Below the pieces are notes generated by a model that was given only the letters and a program-made list of their open reading frames with translations, was not told the DNA's origin and ran no database searches. From positions 1 through 47,699 of the forward strand of contig JAHHSK010000006.1 of the NCBI GenBank assembly GCA_020025255.1: a DNA stretch of 47,699 nucleotides. Reading direction: 5' to 3'. How positions within the stretch are numbered: position 1 is the first letter of the stretch; every line of letters begins with the position of its first letter. Below, one piece after another: positions 6,857 through 14,009 of the stretch. The translations under genes were made by a program, and so were the position numbers. This stretch comes from Ruthenibacterium sp. GTDB taxonomy: Bacteria > Bacillota > Clostridia > Oscillospirales > Ruminococcaceae.

Positions 6857-7956
6857 AAAAAGCGGCTGCAGTGTTTTTTGTCGTGATGTGTGCGGGAATG
6901 CTTGCGCCGATTGCCTGTGCGCAGAGAGATCCGCCAGCAAGCACGCAGCCGCAGCTGCCGGAAATCCCGCAAGAGTGGAACGAGGTGCTGCAGGATGCAC
7001 CGATGACAGCAGAGGAATTCAAGGCGATGAGCTTTTCGGATTGGCTTCAAAAGGCAGCCCTTCTTGTGCGCGCGCAGATACATAATCCGATCCGGCTTTT
7101 GGCAAAGCTGTGCGGCTTGCTGCTGCTTGCGGCAGTAGGGCAGGGGCTGTGTACCCCGCGCGCATCCCAGGAGCTGACGGAGCTTGTGGATATCGTATCG
7201 GCGCTCACGGTGTTTTCGCTGTGTATGACACCGATTTTGTCTCTTACGCAGGCATTCGGAAATGCAATCGATTCCAGCCGCACATATATTATTTCCTTTG
7301 TCCCGGTTTTTGCATCGGCGCTTACCGCCTGCGGACAAGTTGGAGGGGCTGCCTTGTACAGCGGCTTTTTCTTCGGCATTTCGATGCTGATTGCGGATGC
7401 TCTGCACCGGATCGGCATACCGCTTACAAGAATTCTGCTGGCGCTGAATGCGGCATCCACCGTAGGCGGAACGGTGGATCTTTCCAAAATGACGGCGTGT
7501 GTGTGCAAATGGATCAAGTGGCTGCTTTCTTTTTGTGCAACCGTTTTCGGCGCGTGCATTGGGCTGCAGACCATTTTTGCACACAGTGCGGATTCGCTGG
7601 CGATGAAAACCGGAAAATTCATTCTCAGCAGCAGTATTCCGGTGGTGGGGCATGCGATCTCGGACGCAATGGGCAGTGTGCTTTCGGGAATGAAGCTGTT
7701 AAAGGGAACCGTGGGATTTGCGGTCATTGCGGTTCTTGCGGCATCGTTTGTTCCGATTTTAGTGCGGTGCTTTGCCTATCACGTTGTTTTTTCGATTGGG
7801 GAACTTGTGGCGGCGGCAACCGGAAGCAGCCGCAGCGCAAAGCTGCTGTCCGGGCTTTCGGAATGTGTAAGCCTGTATATTTCAATGCTCTTTTTCTTCG
7901 GCCTTGTAGTGATCACATCTACGATTTTGATGATACTGCTTGGAAATGGGGGATGA
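6853..7956 (+). CDS. spoIIIAE: Stage III sporulation protein AE, probable CTG start
   Basis: About 367 residues from the proposed start; the family is usually near 380-400. A signal peptide (KKAAAVFFVVMCAGMLAPIACA) begins directly after a CTG codon whose last two bases and the next A form the spoIIIAD stop (CTGA), the same geometry as the usual ATGA coupling. No ATG or TTG lies nearby in frame; GTG at 6871 or ATG at 6886 would remove the two lysines and part of the signal. Polytopic membrane body follows, with family segments such as SSRTYIISFVPVFASAL and NAASTVGGTVDLSKM. Reading further upstream in this frame only gives the antisense-like shadow of spoIIIAD. Confidence 0.9.
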   Translation: MKKAAAVFFVVMCAGMLAPIACAQRDPPASTQPQLPEIPQEWNEVLQDAPMTAEEFKAMSFSDWLQKAALLVRAQIHNPIRLLAKLCGLLLLAAVGQGLCTPRASQELTELVDIVSALTVFSLCMTPILSLTQAFGNAIDSSRTYIISFVPVFASALTACGQVGGAALYSGFFFGISMLIADALHRIGIPLTRILLALNAASTVGGTVDLSKMTACVCKWIKWLLSFCATVFGACIGLQTIFAHSADSLAMKTGKFILSSSIPVVGHAISDAMGSVLSGMKLLKGTVGFAVIAVLAASFVPILVRCFAYHVVFSIGELVAAATGSSRSAKLLSGLSECVSLYISMLFFFGLVVITSTILMILLGNGG

Positions 7957-7959
7957 ACT

Positions 7960-8427
7960 ATGGATTCGATCCGCGCGTGGGTGGCAACGCTGTGTGCGGC
8001 GTGCATTGCAGCTGGGATTTTGCAGCAGCTTTCGATCCGGCGTTCCGGTTTTTCTGTCATAAAACTTGTTTTGGCACTGTATATTTTAATAACCGCATTT
8101 GAACCAATCCGTTCGGTACGCACACAAGAAGAATGGTTTTCCGTCCCGAATGTCGATGTGCAGGCCGCTGTGCCGGATGTCGAGGCGGCTTCGATCCGTA
8201 CTGCGGAAAACACACTGGAAAAAATGCTGGCAGGCGAGCTGACTCAGGCCGGAATTCCGGCAAAGCATGTCACGGTTATACTGGAGCAGATCAATGACAG
8301 CCTGACGGTAAACCGGGTGGAGCTGGAGCTTGCGGCAAAGGAAAACGCGGAAAGTGTACAAAAGGCGGTGCGGCGCTTTTTTGGAATCGAAGTACCGGTT
8401 ATCATCAGAAAAGAGGAATTGAAATGA
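7960..8427 (+). CDS. spoIIIAF: Stage III sporulation protein AF
   Basis: 155 residues. Two N-terminal membrane helices (about 5-22 and 32-46) with the family pattern ALYILITAFEPIR, then a soluble C-terminal domain (about 60-155) of the ring-building-motif kind shared by SpoIIIAF, AG and AH. Starts 3 bases after spoIIIAE with GGGGGATG as ribosome binding site, and its stop overlaps the spoIIIAG start by four bases. Confidence 0.92.
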   Translation: MDSIRAWVATLCAACIAAGILQQLSIRRSGFSVIKLVLALYILITAFEPIRSVRTQEEWFSVPNVDVQAAVPDVEAASIRTAENTLEKMLAGELTQAGIPAKHVTVILEQINDSLTVNRVELELAAKENAESVQKAVRRFFGIEVPVIIRKEELK

Positions 8428-8993
8428 AACAGTACGGGCGCGAGCACAGGCAGTGGCAGGAAAAGTGGAAGGAACTGATTCAAGACCGGAAAAATCGACT
8501 GGTTCTGCTTGGACTGGTGGGGATCTGCCTGATTTTTTTTTCAGATCTTTTCGCGGGAGGATCGAATGTGCCGAAAACAAATGAAAAAGCGCAGTATCCG
8601 GATGCTTTACCGGATGTCGGTGAAATCGAAGAAAAACTCGCCGGAATGCTGGAGCGCGTTGAGGGCGTCGGGAAGGTGCATGTCATGATTACCCTGGAAA
8701 GCAGTGCAGAGACAATTTACGCCCTTGATGAACAGAAGGATACAAAAACATCGCGCCATTCCGAACAAGAAACGCCCGATCAAGCGGATTCCTATAAAAG
8801 CGAGCATATATTTATGGATTCTCCGCAAGGCAAACGCCCCTTGATTGAGACGTATCTTGAACCGGAAATACGCGGTGCCGCAATTGTCTGTGAAGGAGGA
8901 GATGATATCACGGTGATCAAGCGCATTACCGATTTGGTCTCTGCGGTTTTGGGGCTGGCAACCAATCGGATCTGCGTTACAAAAATGATTTAA
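8424..8993 (+). CDS. spoIIIAG: Stage III sporulation protein AG
   Basis: 189 residues. Charged cytoplasmic N-terminus, one membrane helix (about 26-47, RLVLLGLVGICLIFFSDLF), then an extracellular ring-building domain with the family segment VEGVGKVHVMITLESS (about 76-91). SpoIIIAG forms a large ring in the space between mother cell and forespore membranes. The start overlaps spoIIIAF by four bases. Confidence 0.93.
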   Translation: MKQYGREHRQWQEKWKELIQDRKNRLVLLGLVGICLIFFSDLFAGGSNVPKTNEKAQYPDALPDVGEIEEKLAGMLERVEGVGKVHVMITLESSAETIYALDEQKDTKTSRHSEQETPDQADSYKSEHIFMDSPQGKRPLIETYLEPEIRGAAIVCEGGDDITVIKRITDLVSAVLGLATNRICVTKMI

Positions 8994-9006
8994 ACGGAGG
9001 AAAGCT

Positions 9007-9612
9007 ATGAAAAGCGCGAAAAGCAAACGTCAACTGACGCTGTTGACCCTTGTGGCTGCATTGGGGGTTGCGGTGTATCTGAATTGGGAATATGCAAAAG
9101 CGGATGTCCCGTTCAGCGATCCGCAGCAGCAGCCGGTAAATGCAAGCACATCGGTGCCGATCGAAAAAACAAACAAGAAAGAGGAAGAATCGGCGCTGAA
9201 AGAACCGCTGCCGGATAAAAATTACGGTGACGCCCAGCTGGTCAGTGCAGGCGGAACGGAAAAATATTTCGAGCAGGCTCGGCTGACCCGCACCAAGACA
9301 AGAGATGAAGCGCTGGACAGCATGCAGAAGGCCTTGAAGAACGCGGCACTTTCGGAGGATGAAAAAAGTGCAGTAACCAAGACGCTGACCCATGAAATCA
9401 ACAGCATTACGGTAGAAAACAGTATTGAAAATATGGTAAAAGCAAAAGGCTTTGTGGACTGCGTCGCCTTTGTGGAAGGCAATAAGGTGAATCTTGCGGT
9501 AAAAACAGGGGCAGAGGGTCTGACAGCCGGCGAAGTTGCGCAGCTGCGGGATATCGTTCTGGGTAAAACCGATACAACTGCGCAAAATATCAGTATCGTC
9601 GAAGTGAAATAA
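9007..9612 (+). CDS. spoIIIAH: Stage III sporulation protein AH
   Basis: 201 residues. Basic N-terminus, one membrane helix (about 10-25), a polar linker rich in proline and charged residues (about 40-75), and a C-terminal domain with the EscJ/FliF-like ring-building fold (about 90-200). In Bacillus subtilis SpoIIIAH binds forespore SpoIIQ and closes the channel across both membranes. Last gene of the operon; CGGAGGAA lies before the ATG. Confidence 0.92.
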   Translation: MKSAKSKRQLTLLTLVAALGVAVYLNWEYAKADVPFSDPQQQPVNASTSVPIEKTNKKEEESALKEPLPDKNYGDAQLVSAGGTEKYFEQARLTRTKTRDEALDSMQKALKNAALSEDEKSAVTKTLTHEINSITVENSIENMVKAKGFVDCVAFVEGNKVNLAVKTGAEGLTAGEVAQLRDIVLGKTDTTAQNISIVEVK

Positions 9613-9615
9613 GTG

Positions 9616-9644
9616 TTGTGTATATGCAGATAAAATGATATAAT
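9616..9644 (+). promoter_or_regulatory. Promoter of the asp23 transcript
   Basis: TTGTGT (9616-9621), 17 bases, TATAAT (9639-9644), directly after spoIIIAH. It separates the sporulation operon from the vegetative asp23-nusB block. Confidence 0.7.
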
Positions 9645-9690
9645 AATCATAAATCGTTATGTGGAAGCATATACGCGCTTATAACGAATG

Positions 9691-9722
9691 CCCCGCGCAG
9701 CGTGGATATTACCTGCGCGGGG
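9691..9722 (+). repeat. GC-rich hairpin in the asp23 leader
   Basis: Perfect 10-bp inverted repeat CCCCGCGCAG / CTGCGCGGGG with a 12-base loop, lying in the 5' leader of asp23 and without a following T-run. It could be the stabilising end of the spoIIIA message or a 5' protective hairpin of the asp23 message. Confidence 0.5.
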
Positions 9723-9761
9723 AATACCATAAATGCCCGCCAAGGGCAGGGAGGCTATGAA

Positions 9762-10133
9762 ATGGACGTTACAAATTCCGGCAATATCGGTGGAAGTCTT
9801 CAGATTTCTACAGACGTTATTGCAAAGATCGCCAAACTTGCAACACTTGAAGTGGAAGGCGTACAGGAAGTTTCCTCCGGGAACATGGGTGTTAAAGGGT
9901 TATTCAATAAAGTCAATCTGCAAAGGCCGGTCGAGGTGCAGCTTACGGATGATGTGGCTGAAATTACCGTCAGCATCACCGTGTGCTATGGGCACAAGAT
10001 CCCGCAGCTTTGTGCAAGGGTACAGGAAAATGTGAAAACAGCGGTACAGAACATGACCTGCATAACGGTTTCGAAAGTCAACATTCTTGTAGCGGGTGTG
10101 GCGCATGAAGCCGCTGGCCTTGACGCACAGTAA
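9762..10133 (+). CDS. Asp23/Gls24 family envelope stress protein
   Basis: 123 residues, the usual size of the YqhY-type member of this family found next to the accB/nusB region in Firmicutes. Family features: GGSLQISTDVIAKIAKLATLEVEGV (about residues 10-34), and IPQLCARVQENVKTAV in the C-terminal half. Function is unclear; YqhY affects lipid metabolism and localises near the membrane in Bacillus. I use the ATG preceded by AGGGAGG; an upstream in-frame ATG at 9702 sits inside the leader hairpin and has no ribosome binding site. Confidence 0.88.
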   Translation: MDVTNSGNIGGSLQISTDVIAKIAKLATLEVEGVQEVSSGNMGVKGLFNKVNLQRPVEVQLTDDVAEITVSITVCYGHKIPQLCARVQENVKTAVQNMTCITVSKVNILVAGVAHEAAGLDAQ

Positions 10134-10149
10134 CTTAGAATTTCATAAC
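10120..10149 (+). promoter_or_regulatory. Possible nusB promoter inside the end of asp23
   Basis: TTGACG (10120-10125), 18 bases, CATAAC (10144-10149). Transcripts would begin inside the terminator stem at 10147-10178 and so would not fold it. The -10 match is weak. Confidence 0.3.
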
Positions 10150-10178
10150 CCTCCCGCATCCGCAGGAGGGTTGTTTTT
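10147..10178 (+). terminator. Terminator between asp23 and nusB
   Basis: AACCCTCC / GGAGGGTT 8-bp stem (10147-10154, 10165-10172) followed by GTTTTTG. It ends only 14 bases before the nusB start. Confidence 0.75.
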
Positions 10179-10191
10179 GTGAGGAATATCA

Positions 10192-10626
10192 ATGAAAAGA
10201 AGAACTGCACGAGAAAACGCTTTTATTGCTGTGTTTGAAGCAAGCTTCAACGCAGAAAGTATGGAGGAAATTATTGCACAGTCGCGTGAAACGCCAGAAT
10301 ATGCGGTGGATGCATACGGCGAAGCCCTGATTGCAAACTTTTATGCGCATAGCAGCGAGGTGGAGGATGCCATCAAGGATAAGCTGAAAGATTGGTCCCT
10401 GGCACGGCTGCCGCGTGTGAATGCAACGATTTTGCGCTTGGCGGTCACCGAAATGCTGTTCAACGGCCGGGATGATATGGATAGTATCGTGATCAATGAA
10501 GCGGTAGAGCTTGCAAAAAAATATGCCGGGGATTCGGATTATCAGTTTATCAACGGTGTGCTCGGTGCTGTTTCCCGGGAAATGCACGGGGAGCAGAACA
10601 GCGTTTGCCCGCAAGAGGAACAGTAA
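10192..10626 (+). CDS. nusB: Transcription antitermination factor NusB
   Basis: 144 residues, all-helical NusB fold. Recognised by TARENAFIAVFEASF at the N-terminus, RLPRVNATILRLAVTEML (about 82-99) and the C-terminal VINEAVELAKKYAGDSDYQFINGVLG segment. NusB with NusE/S10 binds boxA RNA and supports antitermination on rRNA operons. It stands 14 bases after an intrinsic terminator with GAGGAA as ribosome binding site, and starts a run of tightly spaced genes up to ispA. Confidence 0.93.
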   Translation: MKRRTARENAFIAVFEASFNAESMEEIIAQSRETPEYAVDAYGEALIANFYAHSSEVEDAIKDKLKDWSLARLPRVNATILRLAVTEMLFNGRDDMDSIVINEAVELAKKYAGDSDYQFINGVLGAVSREMHGEQNSVCPQEEQ

Positions 10627-10627
10627 T

Positions 10628-11566
10628 ATGTACACCCTGGGCATAGATACAAGCAATTATGCAACCTCTTTGGCCGTGTTTGATACACAAGCCGAAGAGG
10701 TTGTTTGCGACCTGAAACGCTTTTTGCCGGTAAAACCCGGCGAGCTGGGGCTGCGTCAGAGTGATGCGGTCTTTCATCATACGGCGGCTCTTCCGGTGCT
10801 TTTGCGGGAATTGAATGAACAGTTCCCGATTCACAAAATCGATGCGGTAGGGGTGTCGCAAGCGCCGCGTCCGGTCGAAGGCTCCTATATGCCGTGCTTT
10901 TTAACGGGGGTATCTATGGCACAGGGCATTGCGCTGGCGCGCAATGTTCCGCTTGTGCACACAACCCATCAGCAGGGGCATATTGCAGCTGCCCTTTTTG
11001 CAGCAGCCGGAAAAAAGCTGTTTCCCAAGCGTGTTTTGGTGTTTCACATTTCCGGCGGAACAACCGAACTGCTGCTGTGCGAAAACGCACAGATCATAAA
11101 TAAGGTGGGCACCAGCACGGATCTGTATGCGGGACAGGCGGTGGATCGCATCGGCGTAAAGCTGGGCTTTTCGTTCCCGGCCGGGGCGCAGCTGTCTGAG
11201 CTTGCTGCACAGTGTGCCGATGAAATCCGGGCAAAGGTCAGCGTGAAGGGAACGGATTGCAGCTTTTCCGGGCTTGAAAATCAGTGTCAGGCGTTACTGG
11301 CACAGGGAAAAGAACCGGCTTATGTTGCCAAATACTGTTTGACCGCGATCGCGCAAACGGTGCTGTGCATGATCCGAGCGGCAAAAAAAGAATATCCGGA
11401 TGCATTGGTTGTGTGTGCCGGAGGCGTGATGAGCAGCGATATCATTCGCGCACATGTCCAAAAGGCGGAACCGGCCACCTATTTTGTGCCGGGAAAGTAT
11501 TCCAGCGATAACGCGATCGGGGTTTCGATTTTAGCTGCGAAGGAGGTTGGGGCATGGCCGATGTAA
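10628..11566 (+). CDS. TsaD/Kae1-like ASKHA protein (paralog of the t6A enzyme)
   Basis: 312 residues, compared with about 335-340 for TsaD. The Kae1/Gcp fold is clear: MYTLGIDTSNYATSLAV at the N-terminus (phosphate loop), THQQGH at about 115 in place of the HMEGH metal site, HISGGTTELLL, STDLYAGQAVDRIGVKLG and CAGGVMSSD. The HxxxH spacing is kept. Clostridia often carry this protein between nusB and xseA in addition to true TsaD; its function is not established. I choose the ATG two bases after the nusB stop, preceded by AGAGGAA. It overlaps xseA by 13 bases. Confidence 0.8.
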   Translation: MYTLGIDTSNYATSLAVFDTQAEEVVCDLKRFLPVKPGELGLRQSDAVFHHTAALPVLLRELNEQFPIHKIDAVGVSQAPRPVEGSYMPCFLTGVSMAQGIALARNVPLVHTTHQQGHIAAALFAAAGKKLFPKRVLVFHISGGTTELLLCENAQIINKVGTSTDLYAGQAVDRIGVKLGFSFPAGAQLSELAAQCADEIRAKVSVKGTDCSFSGLENQCQALLAQGKEPAYVAKYCLTAIAQTVLCMIRAAKKEYPDALVVCAGGVMSSDIIRAHVQKAEPATYFVPGKYSSDNAIGVSILAAKEVGAWPM

Positions 11567-12765
11567 TTACGGTCAGTGCGCTGAACCGGTATGTGAAAAC
11601 ATTGCTCGAGCGCGATCCGGTGCTGACGGACGTTGCTCTGCGCGGTGAAATCTCGAATTTTACAAACCACTATAAAACGGGTCATTTCTATTTTACGTTA
11701 AAAGATGAGCAGTGCGCGGTGAAGGCAGTAATGTTCCGCACAAATGCCCAGCGTCTGGCGTTTATGCCCCAAAACGGGATGCGCGTGATCGTGCGCTGCC
11801 GCATTTCCTTGTTTGAACGGGATGGCGCGTTCCAGCTGTATGCAGAGGATATGTTTCCCGATGGGATCGGCGCGATGCAGCTTGCCTTTGAACAGCTGAA
11901 AGAAAAGCTTGCCGCCGAAGGCCTGTTTGATCCGGCATGCAAAAAGCCGCTGCCGGAAATGCCGCGCGTGATCGGACTGGTAACGTCAAAAACCGGCGCT
12001 GCACTGCAGGATATTTTAAATGTGACGCAGCGGCGTTATCCCGTGGCGCATTTCCTGCTGGCACCGGTGAATGTCCAGGGCAGCGAAGCAGCACCGGAAA
12101 TTGCCCGTGCGATTACCCGCCTGGATCAAAGCGGCAGAGCCGATGTTATTATTGTGGCACGCGGCGGCGGTTCGCGCGAGGATCTGTATGTGTTCAATAA
12201 TGAACAGATTGCCCGTGCGGCATTTGCCTGCAATACCCCGATCGTTTCGGCGATTGGCCATGAGATCGATTTTTCGATTCTTGATTTTGTGGCAGACTTG
12301 CGGGCCCCGACGCCATCCGCGGCAGCGGAACTTGTTATGCCGGATCTTTCGGCTAAAATGCGGGAAATAAATCGAATTTATACAAATATTTGCAAAGAAA
12401 TGCAAAATCGTGTGCAGGTATGCTATAATAGGATTCAAGAATGGCGTACATCGGCCGAGCTTGATGCGGTGCGCACGGCGCCCGCCCGCTGGACAGGGCA
12501 TTTGCTGGATGCCCAAAATGCGGTACAGGCAGCAATGCAGGGTAAAATAAAAACAGCACGCCGGCAGCTGGAACAAGCGGCGGCTCTGTGTGAATCGCTT
12601 AGCCCGTATCAAGTGCTTGCACGAGGTTACAGCATTGTGCGATGCGGGCAAACAGTCGTGAAAGACAGCAGTTTGATGACCGTTGGGGATACAGTCAAAG
12701 TAAGCCTTTCCCGCGGACAGTTGGAATGCTGTGTCGAAAAGATTTTTCCAGAGGTTCAATCATGA
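11554..12765 (+). CDS. xseA: Exodeoxyribonuclease VII large subunit
   Basis: 403 residues. N-terminal OB-fold (VTALNR-like start VSALNRYVKTLLERD, then LRGEISNFTNHYKTGHFYFTLKD) and a central catalytic domain with RVIGLVTSKTGAALQDI, IIVARGGGSREDL and APTPSAAAEL. The C-terminal coiled coil (about 270-360) would bind XseB. Exo VII degrades single-stranded DNA into oligonucleotides. AAGGAGG precedes the ATG, and its stop overlaps xseB by four bases. Confidence 0.95.
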   Translation: MADVITVSALNRYVKTLLERDPVLTDVALRGEISNFTNHYKTGHFYFTLKDEQCAVKAVMFRTNAQRLAFMPQNGMRVIVRCRISLFERDGAFQLYAEDMFPDGIGAMQLAFEQLKEKLAAEGLFDPACKKPLPEMPRVIGLVTSKTGAALQDILNVTQRRYPVAHFLLAPVNVQGSEAAPEIARAITRLDQSGRADVIIVARGGGSREDLYVFNNEQIARAAFACNTPIVSAIGHEIDFSILDFVADLRAPTPSAAAELVMPDLSAKMREINRIYTNICKEMQNRVQVCYNRIQEWRTSAELDAVRTAPARWTGHLLDAQNAVQAAMQGKIKTARRQLEQAAALCESLSPYQVLARGYSIVRCGQTVVKDSSLMTVGDTVKVSLSRGQLECCVEKIFPEVQS

Positions 12766-12971
12766 AAAAAGGAATGACATTTGAAAAAGCAGGGCAGGAG
12801 CTTGAGGCGATTCTTGCCGAACTTTCCGATGAAGAAACGCCGTTGGATAAAAGCCTTGTCCTTTACGCCAAGGCAGCGGAATTGATTGCTTTTTGCAATG
12901 ATACCATACAAAAAGCGCAGATCACGATAAATGAAATCGATGAAAAAAACGCGAATCTGCCGCAGGAATAA
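12762..12971 (+). CDS. xseB: Exodeoxyribonuclease VII small subunit
   Basis: 69 residues, normal for XseB. Family pattern: TFEKAGQELEAILAELSDEETPLDKSLVLYAKAAEL, forming a helical hairpin that packs on the XseA coiled coil. Begins at the ATGA overlap with xseA, implying coupled synthesis of the two subunits. In-frame codons upstream belong to the shadow of xseA. Confidence 0.93.
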   Translation: MKKGMTFEKAGQELEAILAELSDEETPLDKSLVLYAKAAELIAFCNDTIQKAQITINEIDEKNANLPQE

Positions 12972-12982
12972 GGAGTGTGGGC

Positions 12983-13864
12983 ATGGAATACGAAATGCAG
13001 TATGCACAATACTTGAAAACAGCCAATGATGCATTGGAAAAACAGGCGGAAAAATATTTCAATGCACATTCTCGCGTATCCCAAGCCGCGCGATACAGCC
13101 TGTTCGGCGGCGGGAAAAGAGTGCGGGCTGTGCTTGGCATTGCGGTATGTGATATGCTGGGCGGCAATCTTGAAGCGGCAGCATGTTATGCGGCTGGCGT
13201 GGAAATGCTGCATTGCTATTCGTTGATTCATGATGATCTGCCGTGTATGGATAACGATGATATGCGCCGCGGACGTCCTTCCTGCCATAAAAAATTTGAT
13301 GAAGCAACCGCGCTTCTTGCAGGGGATGCACTGCTGACAGCTGCGTTTGAAACGCTTTCCGGCGCATGCGGAACACCGGAACAGAATGTGCAGGCGGTGT
13401 GCACGTTAAGCCGTGCAGCCGGTGGAAACGGTATGATTTGGGGGCAGGAACTGGATCTTGCCTTTGAAGAAAAAACGGCAGATGAAAAACAGCTGCAGGA
13501 AATTCACCGCAATAAAACCGGAATGCTGATCAATGCCGCGGCACAAATGGGCGCAGTTGCCGGAAATGCGGATGCAATGCAGCGCAAGGCAATCGAACAG
13601 TATGCCTTTGCTGTGGGAATGGTGTTTCAGATCGTAGATGATATTCTCGATGTTACGGCAACCGAGACGGAATTGGGAAAGCCGATCGGCAGTGATAAAG
13701 CAAACGGAAAAACGACGTTTGTTTCCTTGTACGGGGTCGAGCGTTCCCGTGAAATGGCCCGGCAGATAACACAGGATGCATGCGGAGCGCTTGCAAAAGC
13801 CTTTGGGGATAGGGCTGCTTTTTTGCAGGACTTTGCAATGCGTCTGCTGGAAAGAAACCACTGA
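12983..13864 (+). CDS. ispA: Farnesyl/geranyl diphosphate synthase
   Basis: 293 residues. Short-chain trans-prenyltransferase making C15 (possibly C10-C20) diphosphate for undecaprenyl and quinone synthesis. First aspartate-rich motif DDLPCMD at residues 84-90, followed by RRGRPSCHKKFDEATALLAGDALL; second motif DDILD with later KANGKTTFVSLYG. Start taken at the ATG with AAGGAG 7 bases before it, not the in-frame GTG six bases upstream. Followed after 145 bases by dxs, so isoprenoid precursor genes are grouped. Confidence 0.93.
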   Translation: MEYEMQYAQYLKTANDALEKQAEKYFNAHSRVSQAARYSLFGGGKRVRAVLGIAVCDMLGGNLEAAACYAAGVEMLHCYSLIHDDLPCMDNDDMRRGRPSCHKKFDEATALLAGDALLTAAFETLSGACGTPEQNVQAVCTLSRAAGGNGMIWGQELDLAFEEKTADEKQLQEIHRNKTGMLINAAAQMGAVAGNADAMQRKAIEQYAFAVGMVFQIVDDILDVTATETELGKPIGSDKANGKTTFVSLYGVERSREMARQITQDACGALAKAFGDRAAFLQDFAMRLLERNH

Positions 13865-13952
13865 CCCGGATTGCGGGTTTAAAAGGAAGCGTCGGCTTTA
13901 AGGCGGCATGCATTTTATGGCGGCGCAAAAAAGAAATAAAAAGGATAAATCA

Positions 13953-13976
13953 GCAGGGGCTTTCCAAAGCCCCTGC
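13953..13976. repeat. Perfect 24-base palindrome between ispA and dxs
   Basis: GCAGGGGCTTT / AAAGCCCCTGC with only two bases between the arms. As RNA it would fold into a strong hairpin 34 bases before dxs, but no T-run follows on either strand, so it is not a standard terminator. Confidence 0.6.
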
Positions 13977-14009
13977 ACCGAAAATCCAAGTTTTTAGGAA
14001 AGGACGTGA

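Noticed and set aside
6133..7653. 506-codon minus-strand frame across spoIIIAC-AE
   Set aside because: Rich in Arg, Cys and His and opposite four recognisable sporulation genes; a shadow.
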